DNA of 64,000 nucleotides from an uncultured bacterium (lineage in GTDB: Bacteria > Bacteroidota > Bacteroidia > Bacteroidales > Bacteroidaceae), in assembly GCA_905215555.1 (NCBI GenBank), contig CAJMQU010000007.1, positions 62,001 through 126,000 on the forward strand, given 5' to 3'. A program made the translations under genes and the position numbers. Every line of letters starts with the position of its first letter. Positions within the stretch are counted from its first letter, which is position 1. The notes under the pieces are model-generated. The model had not been told where the DNA came from and searched no databases. It saw only the letters and a list, made by a program, of their open reading frames with translations. Of the stretch, positions 53,627-62,371 are shown in pieces.

Positions 53627-55681
53627 ATGAGTTACACAACTTATCTCTTTGACTTTGATTACACGCTCGCAGACTCTTCTCGCGGCATCGTCACTTGCTT
53701 CCGCAACGTGCTCAACCAACACGGTTATAACGACGTGACCGATGAAGCCATCAAACGCACCATCGGAAAGACCTTGGAAGAATCTTTTTCTATCCTGACC
53801 GGCGTGACAGATGCCGACCAACTGGAAAGTTTCAAAAACGAATACAGAAAAGAGGCGGATACACACATGACGATAAATACGGTGCTCTTCCTTGAAACTA
53901 AGTCCGTACTGCTCGCACTGAAAGATGCAGGCGCCTTCATCGGCATCATCTCCACCAAATACCGTTTCCGAATCAAAGAACTGCTTGACTTGCATTTTCC
54001 CGGTAATTTCTTCAATATCATTGTTGGCGGAGAAGATGTAAAGACCGCCAAGCCCTCGCCCGAAGGCCTGCTATTTGCCATAAAAGAGTTGCATGCCACC
54101 AAAGCGGAAACCCTCTATATAGGTGACAGTACCATAGATGCCGCTACAGCCAAAGCTGCCGGAGTAAGCTTTGCCGGTGTCACACATGGAGTGACCACTG
54201 CCGAAGAATTAAGTAAATACCCGCACTGGAAGATCATGAATTCGCTGGAAGAATTACTGGAAGGCGATGAACGACCTGCCAATGACAAACAACCGGCTAA
54301 TAACCAACATCCCGTCACCGATAAAACAGCATCTCCGCATCCGGTTGCCGATTCATCTTCTGTTACGGTTCCTCCCATGCTTCCCGCTCCGCGCAGAAAG
54401 AAGATGATAAACATCTGGCAGATATCAATCCTGGCAATATTGCTGTGGCTATCCTTTGAAGAAGGCAAAGACAGCAATGTCTTACTGTTGATTTTCTTAC
54501 TGGTTTTCTGGTATATCCTTACAGTACGCCGGATTGTTCCCGACCGTGTACTAGATTTCATCTCCCCTTGGTGGACTCCCTGCAAGGTACGGCTTCGCGC
54601 TCTCCATATCAAGATGATAGGCGGAAAACAAATACCGGCGGCCAGCCAAGAAAGTAATACCTGCCTGAATTGCGGAACCGTCTATAACGGCAGTTACTGT
54701 AACCGTTGCGGACAAAGCCGCAATACCCCCCGCTATCATCTCAGCAACGCTTTCAGAAACATCATGGGAGGTTTTACCAACATCGATAATGGCTTCGGGC
54801 GCACCCTGCTTGACTTACTCTACCGTCCGGGATATATGATAAAAGACTTCATTGCCGGAAAACGGATACTCTACTTCCGTCCTTTCCAGACCTTATTCGT
54901 ACTGGCTGCCCTCTATATCATGACTGTGCAACTGGTGGACCCCGATGCTTTGAAAGAAACAGAGAAAAACTATCCGGAAACCCAACAGCAAAAAATCATT
55001 GCTACGCGTAATCATTTGCAACAACAGATAGAACAAGCAAAGGACCCCACTACAAAAGAAATCCTTGGCCAAACCATAGAAAACATAGACCAAAGCCTGA
55101 AAAAGCTGGAAGCGGAAAATACCACCAAGAAGCCTGATACCGACATCAAGACAGACAATGATGACAGTGAAGACCTCATAGAAGATTTCGTGAACAGCAG
55201 CCTATCAGTGAGCAATAAACTTGAGAAAGTTATTCAGAACACTCCTTTCCTCGAAAAAGTGTGGAATCTATTGCAAAGCTGGGGACATGGTAATAAGGCC
55301 TTTCGCATCATAGCCACACTACCTCTTTTTGCCTTGGCAACGCTGATGGCTTTCCGCCGCAAGAAGAATAAGATACATTATAATCTGACAGAGCATGTAT
55401 TCATGCAGGCCTATATCGCTTGCCAGATACTCCTGCTCAGCATCATCGTGCTCCCTTTCAATGGCAGTGCTGCGGTTGACGATTTATATGAATTACCGAT
55501 ATTCGTGATCTTTGCGCTCTTCTGCTTAGATTACAAACAATTGTATGGCCACACTTGGTGGAGAAGTTTCTGGACTACACTACTCATGTTCTTCTACAGT
55601 CTGATATTGGTTGTGCTCTTTGCCGTCATAGCAGTTGGCCTGCTGATTGCGGCAGTCTATATATTAAAATCATTCCTGTAA
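53627..55681 (+). CDS. HAD-family phosphatase fused to a DUF3667 membrane protein
   Basis: A 684-residue two-part protein. Residues 1-212 are a phosphoglycolate-phosphatase-like HAD domain: nucleophile Asp9 and Asp11 in LFDFDYTLADSS, Lys in TAKPSPEG, and acidic loop IGDSTIDAATAKAAG. A Pro/Asn/Gln-rich linker (about 215-255) and two membrane helices follow. The DUF3667 part starts with a zinc ribbon CLNCGTVYNGSYCNRCGQ and has about five more helices plus a charged coiled stretch. The open frame continues upstream to 53315, but the promoter and the HAD N-terminus fix the start at 53627. The fusion could be a membrane-tethered phosphatase; the substrate is unknown. Confidence 0.85.
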   Translation: MSYTTYLFDFDYTLADSSRGIVTCFRNVLNQHGYNDVTDEAIKRTIGKTLEESFSILTGVTDADQLESFKNEYRKEADTHMTINTVLFLETKSVLLALKDAGAFIGIISTKYRFRIKELLDLHFPGNFFNIIVGGEDVKTAKPSPEGLLFAIKELHATKAETLYIGDSTIDAATAKAAGVSFAGVTHGVTTAEELSKYPHWKIMNSLEELLEGDERPANDKQPANNQHPVTDKTASPHPVADSSSVTVPPMLPAPRRKKMINIWQISILAILLWLSFEEGKDSNVLLLIFLLVFWYILTVRRIVPDRVLDFISPWWTPCKVRLRALHIKMIGGKQIPAASQESNTCLNCGTVYNGSYCNRCGQSRNTPRYHLSNAFRNIMGGFTNIDNGFGRTLLDLLYRPGYMIKDFIAGKRILYFRPFQTLFVLAALYIMTVQLVDPDALKETEKNYPETQQQKIIATRNHLQQQIEQAKDPTTKEILGQTIENIDQSLKKLEAENTTKKPDTDIKTDNDDSEDLIEDFVNSSLSVSNKLEKVIQNTPFLEKVWNLLQSWGHGNKAFRIIATLPLFALATLMAFRRKKNKIHYNLTEHVFMQAYIACQILLLSIIVLPFNGSAAVDDLYELPIFVIFALFCLDYKQLYGHTWWRSFWTTLLMFFYSLILVVLFAVIAVGLLIAAVYILKSFL

Positions 55682-55778
55682 TATCGGGCGTCCTAACTCC
55701 CCTGGCTTTCTGGGCGGATATGAGTTAAACCGATACTTGAAGTTTATCTTCTATATTTACATCTGACCAGACACGTCA

Positions 55779-55866
55779 TCTGAGGTACCCTCAGTCGTTA
55801 TCTCAGGCAGCCTCAGTCGTTATGCGAGGCTATCTCAGTCGTCATATGAGGGTGCCTCGGTCGTCA
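55779..55866. repeat. Degenerate 22-bp tandem repeat, four units
   Basis: Four contiguous 22-base units share the ending CTCAGTCGTTA or close variants (CTCGGTCGTCA). The first contains the perfect palindrome CTGAGG-TAC-CCTCAG. There are no spacers, so it is not a CRISPR array. It lies in the 55682-56128 gap, which otherwise has no gene, past the HAD-DUF3667 stop. Confidence 0.85.
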
Positions 55867-56056
55867 TATTATATGCACGCCTATTAAACTACTGAGATAC
55901 AAAGCATTGCAACCTTTCATTTCCTTCTTTTTTTCGAGAAATTAAAATCTTCGGACAAAAGCGGGTGGTAATTTATCTTTAAGCTTATAATCGACTGTAC
56001 GAAAGCGGTCTCCACCAACGGACGAAAGACTCTTTTCGGAGCAGTCATGAATATAC

Positions 56057-56124
56057 TTAGACACGGATTGCACTGTTGGCTTGAACAGGAACAATAATCA
56101 AGAAACCGTGGAATCCGTGTCTAA
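56057..56124. terminator. Inverted repeat at the end of the cobalamin operon
   Basis: TTAGACACGGATT (56057-56069) pairs perfectly with AATCCGTGTCTAA (56112-56124) around a 42-base loop. It ends 4 bases from the stop of the last gene of the corrinoid operon and probably ends or stabilises that transcript; alternatively it is a small mobile remnant. Confidence 0.5.
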
Positions 56125-56128
56125 AATA

Positions 56129-57106
56129 TCAATTCGGATTGGCAACTGCACTTACCATCCATCCGGCAAAAGGATAAGTATTTTGCCCTGCGGAATTAAT
56201 AGAAGAATACGTCCAGGCATCCCAACTGTTTTGAGTCAACTGCCGCAGACCGGCCATATACGGGGAATAATCAAATGACTCAGGAACATTCTGACCATCA
56301 GCCCCAAGAAAATACGAGCAATAGCCTTCATACCAACCTCCTACCCAATAATCGGCCGGATCGGCTGATACATACCCGTCTCCCGAATCATCACCGGTCA
56401 ACGCAATGACTCCGTCCACAAAATCGGATGCATCATATGTCACGGAGGTCGTCACATGCTTTATCGAGAAGTGTCCATCACCATTGGCATCATAACCGAA
56501 GCCGCGGATAGACTGGCTGTCAGAACTAAATCCCGGTCCTACCAATACAAAAAAGCGAGGATCAGCTTTAGCTATGGCCAGTATCATCTGATGTCCGGTA
56601 GGCTGGTCGCTCGCTTTCCAACGATATCCCCAACTCAGCAAATGAACATTATCTTTCACCGGACTCTCCCATTCATCGCCACTTATCCATTGCACAGCTA
56701 ATGCTGACCGGCATTCACCTTCTCCTGTCCAGAACAGAATATCGTCCATAGACTTCACTGCCGAATAAGCCATATACACATTCACCATGACAGAAGCGGA
56801 AGCTTCTTCTTTATCGGTATAAACCGTGAATTTTATTTCATAAGTTCCCGCTTTCGCCGGAGCAAAAGTATATTTCAGTCCGGTCGATACTTTTTCACCG
56901 TCCAACAACCACTCATAACGGGCATTTCCACCATTTTCCACTTTCGCCTCCAAGGCAAGAGTATTTCCAAGCGCAATATCCTGCTTGTCACCATTCACGA
57001 CGGATACTGACAACGGCAAAGCATTTTCATCAGAATCATCACTACAAGCTCCCAGTCCTGTTATAAGAACAAGGCATGATAATAAATAAACAAGTCTCTT
57101 TTTCAT
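56129..57106 (-). CDS. PKD-domain lipoprotein in the cobalamin operon
   Basis: A 325-residue lipoprotein (lipobox LGAC, Cys21). Residues about 32-112 are a PKD-like Ig domain (YEWLLDGEKVSTGLKYTFAP). The rest (about 115-325) is an unrecognised domain rich in Trp and Gly (ILFWTGEGECRSALAVQWIS, DYWVGGWYEGYCSYFLGADG). The first 110 residues are paralogous to the upstream beta-propeller lipoprotein, and only 2 bases separate the genes. Its place in a riboswitch-controlled operon suggests a surface cobalamin-binding accessory protein, possibly of BtuH type; this is inference. Confidence 0.75.
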   Translation of the reverse strand: MKKRLVYLLSCLVLITGLGACSDDSDENALPLSVSVVNGDKQDIALGNTLALEAKVENGGNARYEWLLDGEKVSTGLKYTFAPAKAGTYEIKFTVYTDKEEASASVMVNVYMAYSAVKSMDDILFWTGEGECRSALAVQWISGDEWESPVKDNVHLLSWGYRWKASDQPTGHQMILAIAKADPRFFVLVGPGFSSDSQSIRGFGYDANGDGHFSIKHVTTSVTYDASDFVDGVIALTGDDSGDGYVSADPADYWVGGWYEGYCSYFLGADGQNVPESFDYSPYMAGLRQLTQNSWDAWTYSSINSAGQNTYPFAGWMVSAVANPN

Positions 57107-57108
57107 TC

Positions 57109-58464
57109 TTATTTAAAGTTAGATGTGAAGAATGTCCCGGCCGGATATTTCGTGCAATCATTATAAATCGCTTTAAATGCGGGAGTATCGCCACTAAAGT
57201 CAAAAATGCTAATCTGATTGATATCTACATCTGCATAGCTCTTTATTGTATTAAAATACACTCCTTCCGTCACGGGATCAACAGCAACCGTATTATAAAT
57301 GATGTTAGCATTCTCTACCATATCTTTGGCATCCACCATAAACTTGGTCTCATTCGTACTGAAGATATGGCGGTAGATTTTGGTAGAAAGGGCACTCATA
57401 TACAATGTATCCCCTTTAGCCGTTATGCTGGGAGCGGCTGCAAACGAGGCCGACAGCGTTTTTGCGGCATCTGCATTGGTAGCCGCCAAATCATTCTCTT
57501 TTATTATTGAATAATCCTTAGCATTGACCTTGGCTATCTTGCCGGATGACACCGATACCCAGACATTGTTATCCGATGACTTCACTACACCTGATATGTT
57601 ACTGTCAAACTCAATCGTTGCCGACACTTCATTTTTTCCGGCTTCTATCACAAGAAGATTCTTACTTTGAGAAGCAAAGACCTTGCCTTCAACAACTGCC
57701 ATCGTATTCTTCCTGGCACTTTTCGTACCCTCTATGAAAACAGTCTCTCCGGTAGAAGGATGAAACAGACTGATACCTGCATTATCACGCAGATAAACAT
57801 TATCATCACTCAACACGGCTACATGCGTAGGACTACTGAGTTTACCTTTCAATTCATCGCCATACGCAGTTTCCAGTTTCAGCGTTTCCGCATTGACAAT
57901 CGTCAGGAAACCGCCCTCGTTGCCTCCATTCTGAGAAACAATGTACATTTTGTTGTTAGCAATAAACAAATCCTGCGGAACACTTCCCAACCATGCCCCG
58001 TTATTCTCTTTCTGAAAAGCCTTATTCACGAGTTCCCCCTCAGGACTTATAAATATCAGATATCCACCTTTATCACCTCCCCAGGCAGAGCCTTCATTCA
58101 GGATAAAGGTTCCGTATTTATACTTTCCATATACATCGACAGTTACTTTGGCAGAAGCCTCGCCCTGTTCAGAATTCGAAACAGTCAGCTGAACGTCATA
58201 AGTTCCAAGCCCGGTAGCAGTAAAATCGTAAGTAGAAGCTGTAGAAACCTCCTTCCCGTTCAACTTCCAGACATATTCCACTGCGGAACTTCCTTCGACT
58301 TCAGCTTTCAAACTAAGCGTACCTCCTTGCACAATCTCCTGCGTCTCGCCACCTTCTATCAAAACCGACAGGAGCGGCAATGGCTCTTTATCATCATCAC
58401 TACAAGACACCAGTCCTACTGCGAGGACCAAACACGACAAAAAATAAATAATGTTCTTTTTCAT
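57109..58464 (-). CDS. PKD and beta-propeller (DUF5074-like) lipoprotein, BtuG-like
   Basis: A 451-residue lipoprotein (lipobox LVSC, Cys21). A PKD-like domain at about 30-112 precedes a beta-propeller at about 115-445 with blade-type repeats (PQDLFIANNKMYIVSQNGGN, SSPTHVAVLSDDNVYL, GVVKSSDNNVWVSVSSGK). BtuG proteins of Bacteroides are surface beta-propeller lipoproteins that bind corrinoids tightly and sit on BtuB. It follows the BtuB-like gene by 24 bases. The propeller is well supported. Corrinoid binding is inferred from the operon and its riboswitch. Confidence 0.82.
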   Translation of the reverse strand: MKKNIIYFLSCLVLAVGLVSCSDDDKEPLPLLSVLIEGGETQEIVQGGTLSLKAEVEGSSAVEYVWKLNGKEVSTASTYDFTATGLGTYDVQLTVSNSEQGEASAKVTVDVYGKYKYGTFILNEGSAWGGDKGGYLIFISPEGELVNKAFQKENNGAWLGSVPQDLFIANNKMYIVSQNGGNEGGFLTIVNAETLKLETAYGDELKGKLSSPTHVAVLSDDNVYLRDNAGISLFHPSTGETVFIEGTKSARKNTMAVVEGKVFASQSKNLLVIEAGKNEVSATIEFDSNISGVVKSSDNNVWVSVSSGKIAKVNAKDYSIIKENDLAATNADAAKTLSASFAAAPSITAKGDTLYMSALSTKIYRHIFSTNETKFMVDAKDMVENANIIYNTVAVDPVTEGVYFNTIKSYADVDINQISIFDFSGDTPAFKAIYNDCTKYPAGTFFTSNFK

Positions 58465-58488
58465 TGTTACTATATTAAAAATTAGAAA

Positions 58489-60510
58489 TTAAAACTCAAA
58501 CATCAACGAGCACAACACATTGCGCAAAGGCATCGGATAGTATTGGGTCGATTCATAATACGTATTCAGAATGTTATCCACACGTACCTGAGAAGTTATC
58601 TGCCTGCCCTCCTTCAGCTTCCACAAATATCCCGCCAGCAAGTTGTGAATCGTATAGGGACGGGTTGAATAGGATTCATCGGTAGTGACATAGCGCTTGC
58701 CTATATAAGTGGTCTGCCACGAGCAGAAAACATTCTTATAATCGAACGCCAGACGCGCGTTCCATTTCAGTTCGGGCACATAAGGAATCTGCCTCATATA
58801 GGAGTTATCATCCTCATGCTGCTTCTTTCGCGTGCGCGAACGCGCCCAACTGAAATTGCCGGAAAGCGTGGTCTTGAAATCTCCGAAACTCAACAGCATC
58901 TTACCCGTAAACTCCGCCCCCGCAGAAAGCACGTTACGTTTGTTCTGAGGTGTCCATATCCACTGGTTACCGTCTTTGGGAAGCCACAGAATCCAGTTGT
59001 CTATATGCATCAGATAACCGGACACTTCGGCACTCAGTGTCATCCAGGAAGTCAGTTCGTTCTTGTATCCGACGGCTGCATCGTAGGAATACCCGTCTTC
59101 GGGCTTCACATCCGGATTACCGCCGGGACGCCAATAGAGGTCGTTCATGCTGGGAAAGCGGTAATTGTATGACATACTTCCTTTTATGTAGAAAGTCTTG
59201 TCAAAGAAATTGGTGGCAAAACCTGCCGACCAGGTAGAAACATTCCGGCCGTTGTTCTGCTCGAACATATACTGACCGTGCAATTGCAGCCACGACAACG
59301 GGGTCCAGTTGGCCGAAGCCTGCCACGACAGCACATTACGGCGATGCTTCAGCGGTGGTTCGGGCACCGGTATGCTATAATACGTACCGTCTATCAGATA
59401 CTTTGCCGAATCCACATCAATATAACTGCTAACATTGACCAGATCGTGCGTATAGGTAAGCGTAGTATTCAACACCAGTTCGTCAATGGGTGCACACGAA
59501 TAGTCGGCAACGCCCTGCCAAGTGTGCGAGGAGTTGACGTTACCTTCCGGATCGAACAGACCGCCATCGAACCATTTATCATACTTCAAACGATAATAGA
59601 GCCACGCGCCTTTTACATGCAGTTCGTGTATGCCGCCCACATAGTCGAAACCCACATATCCGCGAATGTTCGTCTCGTGCTGCCGCTCGTGCGTCTTGCT
59701 CACAATGCCCAACGGCTGGGGCAACATCCGCTTCCCCTGCTGCAACCAGCCGATAGCAATCAGTTGCGCATGCCGGTTCAATTTGAAATAACCTTCCTGC
59801 ATAGCTCCCCATTGCGAATAGTCGGCATCCTGGCGCTTCTCCTTGAAGGCTTCGTTAGTGAGCACCTTATTTATATAGGTATAGTCATTATCAGAGTGCT
59901 GATAAAACAGGCGTGTTTTCGAAGCCACACGCTTGCCCCCCGAATTAATCTGCGCCCCTCCGGTATAAGTGTTGTAAGAGCCATACTCACCGAAGCACTT
60001 TCCCGTAAGTCCTTTGCCCCACTCCGGGTCGTTGAATATGTTCACACTGCCCCCCACAGCACCCGTACCGCTTTTCACATGGCTACTCCCATAATAAAGA
60101 TTCACATTGTCGGCAAAAAAGACCGGGAATTGCGAAAAATCAAATACTCCGGACATAGGCGGCGTGATGTTGACTCCGTTCCAGTTGACCCGCGTCTGTG
60201 CGGCACTTCCTCCACGAAAAGAAGCTGTAGACAGCGCTCCCGTGCCAAGACTCTTGATGTAGGTAGCGGAGTTATCAGTCAGCAATTCGGAGAACGAGCG
60301 CGTTTTATTGATTTGCAACAATTCAGGATCGATGCGCGCCACCTTCGCACCGGCATTCGCTTCGTTAGCATGACTGATCCGGCGGGCTACAATCTCCACC
60401 TCATCCAAATTCAGACGAAATGCAACCGTATCCTTCTTCTGGGCTACGACATCAGTAGCCGGCAAACACAAGAGGACCACCATCAGGGAAAACAGCCTTC
60501 TCATATACAT
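58489..60510 (-). CDS. btuB: TonB-dependent receptor, BtuB-like cobalamin transporter
   Basis: A 673-residue outer-membrane receptor: signal peptide ending DVVAQ, TonB-box region, plug at about 45-170 (NKTRSFSELLTDNSATYIKS, GTGAVGGSVNIFNDP), and a barrel ending with Phe (RNVLCSLMFEF). It is much shorter than the two SusC proteins and has no STN or carboxypeptidase-like domain, so it is a vitamin/siderophore-type receptor. The cobalamin riboswitch upstream of its operon and flanking BtuG-like lipoproteins identify the likely substrate as cobalamin or another corrinoid. The start is 3 bases after the upstream stop. Confidence 0.87.
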   Translation of the reverse strand: MYMRRLFSLMVVLLCLPATDVVAQKKDTVAFRLNLDEVEIVARRISHANEANAGAKVARIDPELLQINKTRSFSELLTDNSATYIKSLGTGALSTASFRGGSAAQTRVNWNGVNITPPMSGVFDFSQFPVFFADNVNLYYGSSHVKSGTGAVGGSVNIFNDPEWGKGLTGKCFGEYGSYNTYTGGAQINSGGKRVASKTRLFYQHSDNDYTYINKVLTNEAFKEKRQDADYSQWGAMQEGYFKLNRHAQLIAIGWLQQGKRMLPQPLGIVSKTHERQHETNIRGYVGFDYVGGIHELHVKGAWLYYRLKYDKWFDGGLFDPEGNVNSSHTWQGVADYSCAPIDELVLNTTLTYTHDLVNVSSYIDVDSAKYLIDGTYYSIPVPEPPLKHRRNVLSWQASANWTPLSWLQLHGQYMFEQNNGRNVSTWSAGFATNFFDKTFYIKGSMSYNYRFPSMNDLYWRPGGNPDVKPEDGYSYDAAVGYKNELTSWMTLSAEVSGYLMHIDNWILWLPKDGNQWIWTPQNKRNVLSAGAEFTGKMLLSFGDFKTTLSGNFSWARSRTRKKQHEDDNSYMRQIPYVPELKWNARLAFDYKNVFCSWQTTYIGKRYVTTDESYSTRPYTIHNLLAGYLWKLKEGRQITSQVRVDNILNTYYESTQYYPMPLRNVLCSLMFEF

Positions 60511-60513
60511 AGA

Positions 60514-61686
60514 TTATTGTAGTTCAACGGATTCCGGAAAATAGACCTGACTGGGATAGACACCGACACGATAGCTTTCGATATTCCCGCTCTCTTTGTA
60601 ATGGCGGATATAACCGCGCTGTGCCGAGTAATCCAGGCAATCGCAGATATAGACCTCACCCTGCGGACTTACCCCACAACCATACATCATGTCCACACCC
60701 GGCACGTGACGATGCAGCCTGAAAGTACCGTCGTCCGTATCCAGCGTATAAATACTTTGCTGTGATTCGTTCGGACGTCCCGGTTTGCAAGTCCGTACAC
60801 TAAAGTAAATCAATGTTTTAGTGGCATCCATATCCGTACGGTTATAGCTGACCGTCCCTACAACGTCCCCCTCTTTCGCCTCGCTCTTGCTGACAAAAGG
60901 AAGCCGGTAGACAGCCAGCACTTTTTCCGTTTCCGGGTCAATGCACTTCAGCAGCACGGCAGTGAGTTTGCCTTTATCCCGTTCGTTCATCAAAGCCCAC
61001 AGCCTGCCGTTCTTATCTTTCAGTAGCTTACAAGTTTTGGTGGTTTCCTCATTATAAACGTCTTCTATCATGCGGCTTCCTTCCTGGTTTATATTGTCCA
61101 GGTCGAACACGTACAATCCCTTTGCCGACATGCCAAACAGTTTATTGTCTGCCACTTCCATATATTCCACCCATTTCCTGATGACAATATATTCCAGCGG
61201 AGCGCCATAAGGCGGCACAGTACGGATTCGCACCAACTGGCCGGGCAAATCCGTGCCGGACACATTATTACTTAAAAGATCGGAAACAATGGCTGTAGTA
61301 TCTGATACTGACACGATCTGACGCGGCAATCCTGCCTGTGTATAGAGGATCGTACCTTCGGATTTGAAGGTACTGGGATTTACAATCTCGATTTTCTTAG
61401 AGTTGTTCAAGGTGACGAAATACTTCCCGTTAATCATCGTAATGGATTGCGCCACATCTCCCAACGGACGATTGTTCACAACACGGAAAACGTCGGGACT
61501 CACCATCCCGTTACGATACAACACCGATATGGCTCCCATGTTGGTACCTATCCGCCCTTCGTTCAACACAATCGCTTCAATATTACCTTCACCCACACCG
61601 GCCGGAAAATCATCTTCATATTCGCAAGCGGACAGTGACAGCACCAACAGTGCACCAAACAACCTCAAAACGCATTTTCTCTGCAT
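60514..61686 (-). CDS. Beta-propeller surface lipoprotein, first gene of the cobalamin operon (BtuG-like)
   Basis: A 390-residue lipoprotein when started at 61686 (MQRKCVLRLFGALLVLSLSA, lipobox Cys21). The open frame extends up to 61911, but that part lies inside the riboswitch and its expression platform, so it is not coding. The mature protein is a YncE/DUF5074-like beta-propeller (GAISVLYRNGMVSPDVF, QSITMINGKYFVTLNNSKKI, YGCGVSPQGEVYICDCLDYS). No PKD domain, unlike the second propeller protein. The role is probably corrinoid capture at the cell surface with BtuB; inferred from the riboswitch and operon. Confidence 0.83.
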   Translation of the reverse strand: MQRKCVLRLFGALLVLSLSACEYEDDFPAGVGEGNIEAIVLNEGRIGTNMGAISVLYRNGMVSPDVFRVVNNRPLGDVAQSITMINGKYFVTLNNSKKIEIVNPSTFKSEGTILYTQAGLPRQIVSVSDTTAIVSDLLSNNVSGTDLPGQLVRIRTVPPYGAPLEYIVIRKWVEYMEVADNKLFGMSAKGLYVFDLDNINQEGSRMIEDVYNEETTKTCKLLKDKNGRLWALMNERDKGKLTAVLLKCIDPETEKVLAVYRLPFVSKSEAKEGDVVGTVSYNRTDMDATKTLIYFSVRTCKPGRPNESQQSIYTLDTDDGTFRLHRHVPGVDMMYGCGVSPQGEVYICDCLDYSAQRGYIRHYKESGNIESYRVGVYPSQVYFPESVELQ

Positions 61687-61819
61687 ACGCAATATTATTT
61701 TTATGTTTCGAGGAGTAAGGTCCGAACAGTGACCACCACCCATATTGGTAGCAATATGAATTGAAGCATTGTTAATCTCCCACGTTTCTTTTCCCCCGAA
61801 ACCGTAGATTGCAAACTTT
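61687..61819 (-). promoter_or_regulatory. Riboswitch expression platform
   Basis: Between the B12 box and the start codon lies a perfect 7-bp hairpin (CATATTG-ctac-CAATATG, 61741-61758) and a weaker GTTTC/GAAAC hairpin further upstream. No T-run follows either, so control is more likely at translation or RNA stability than by an intrinsic terminator. Confidence 0.5.
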
Positions 61820-62015
61820 GCAGGCAGGTCTTCTGACTCGCTTCCCTTCCGGAAGTCCTTCCCATCCCATACGGACAGTGGACGATTGTAGAGTTTATCC
61901 GGAAAGTTCAATGAAGCTCACAGCAGTGGGTCTGTTCAGGATTTACACCTGATTCCCTTTTCACCTCGTTCGATAAGACATATCGCGAAGCACCCGAAAG
62001 CCGGATTATTGAATC
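61820..62015 (-). promoter_or_regulatory. Cobalamin riboswitch (aptamer)
   Basis: On the minus strand the hallmarks occur in order: GGTGC near 61990, AAGGGAATCAGGTG, then ACAGACCCACTGCTGTGA, GCCACTGT-like segments, and the B12 box AGTCAGAAGACCTGCCTGC at 61820-61838. It precedes the corrinoid-import operon and follows its promoter by a few bases. High cobalamin should turn the operon off. Boundaries are approximate. Confidence 0.95.
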
Positions 62016-62021
62016 CGAGGG

Positions 62022-62029
62022 CAAATATA
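62022..62029 (-). promoter_or_regulatory. -7 element of the cobalamin operon
   Basis: TATATTTG on the minus strand fits TAnnTTTG. Transcription would start near 62016, directly at the 5' end of the riboswitch. Confidence 0.7.
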
Positions 62030-62249
62030 GATATTATTAATCATACAAAACAAGAATATCCCTAAAAAAGCAGAATGAACTTTATGCTCTATTCAGTCGG
62101 GATGCCTACAAACTATTTCTTGTATCTTTGAGATCAGTTCATCATATACTTTAGAATCTGTCGCTTACAATAACATAAAATCCGCTTACATCCTTCTCAT
62201 TTTCAAGAAAGAGAATTTTAAGACACTCAAAAAAAAGAAGAAGAAACAT

Positions 62250-62281
62250 TTGCCTGTTCCGAAGAAAAGGAGTACTTTTGT
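62250..62281 (+). promoter_or_regulatory. Promoter of rplU-rpmA
   Basis: TTTG (62250-62253) and TACTTTTG (62274-62281) are 20 bases apart, a full match to the Bacteroidetes promoter. It gives an 85-base leader before rplU. The divergent 62041-62249 region holds nothing else recognised. Confidence 0.8.
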
Positions 62282-62299
62282 GCCCGATTATTCCGCACC

Positions 62300-62341
62300 G
62301 GGTTCGACAAAGTGCTTTCTAAGTGATTAGAGACCACCCGA
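62300..62341 (+). promoter_or_regulatory. Structured leader before rplU
   Basis: CGGGT (62300-62304) pairs with ACCCG (62337-62341) and encloses a hairpin TTCTAA-GTGA-TTAGAG (62318-62333) with a GNRA tetraloop. A compact structured leader ahead of a ribosomal-protein operon suggests autogenous control by L21 or L27; this is inference. Confidence 0.5.
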
Positions 62342-62371
62342 CGGAGCTAACTTATACATTATATATAAGAA

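Noticed and set aside
55779..55866. CRISPR array
   Set aside because: The 22-bp units are contiguous with no spacers and are degenerate; no cas genes are in the window.
59278..60522. 414-codon plus-strand frame opposite btuB
   Set aside because: Antisense to a full-length TonB-dependent receptor; Arg/His-rich composition typical of shadow frames.
61687..61911. N-terminal extension of the first cobalamin-operon gene
   Set aside because: It overlaps the riboswitch and its platform; a lipoprotein signal peptide begins at the Met encoded at 61686.
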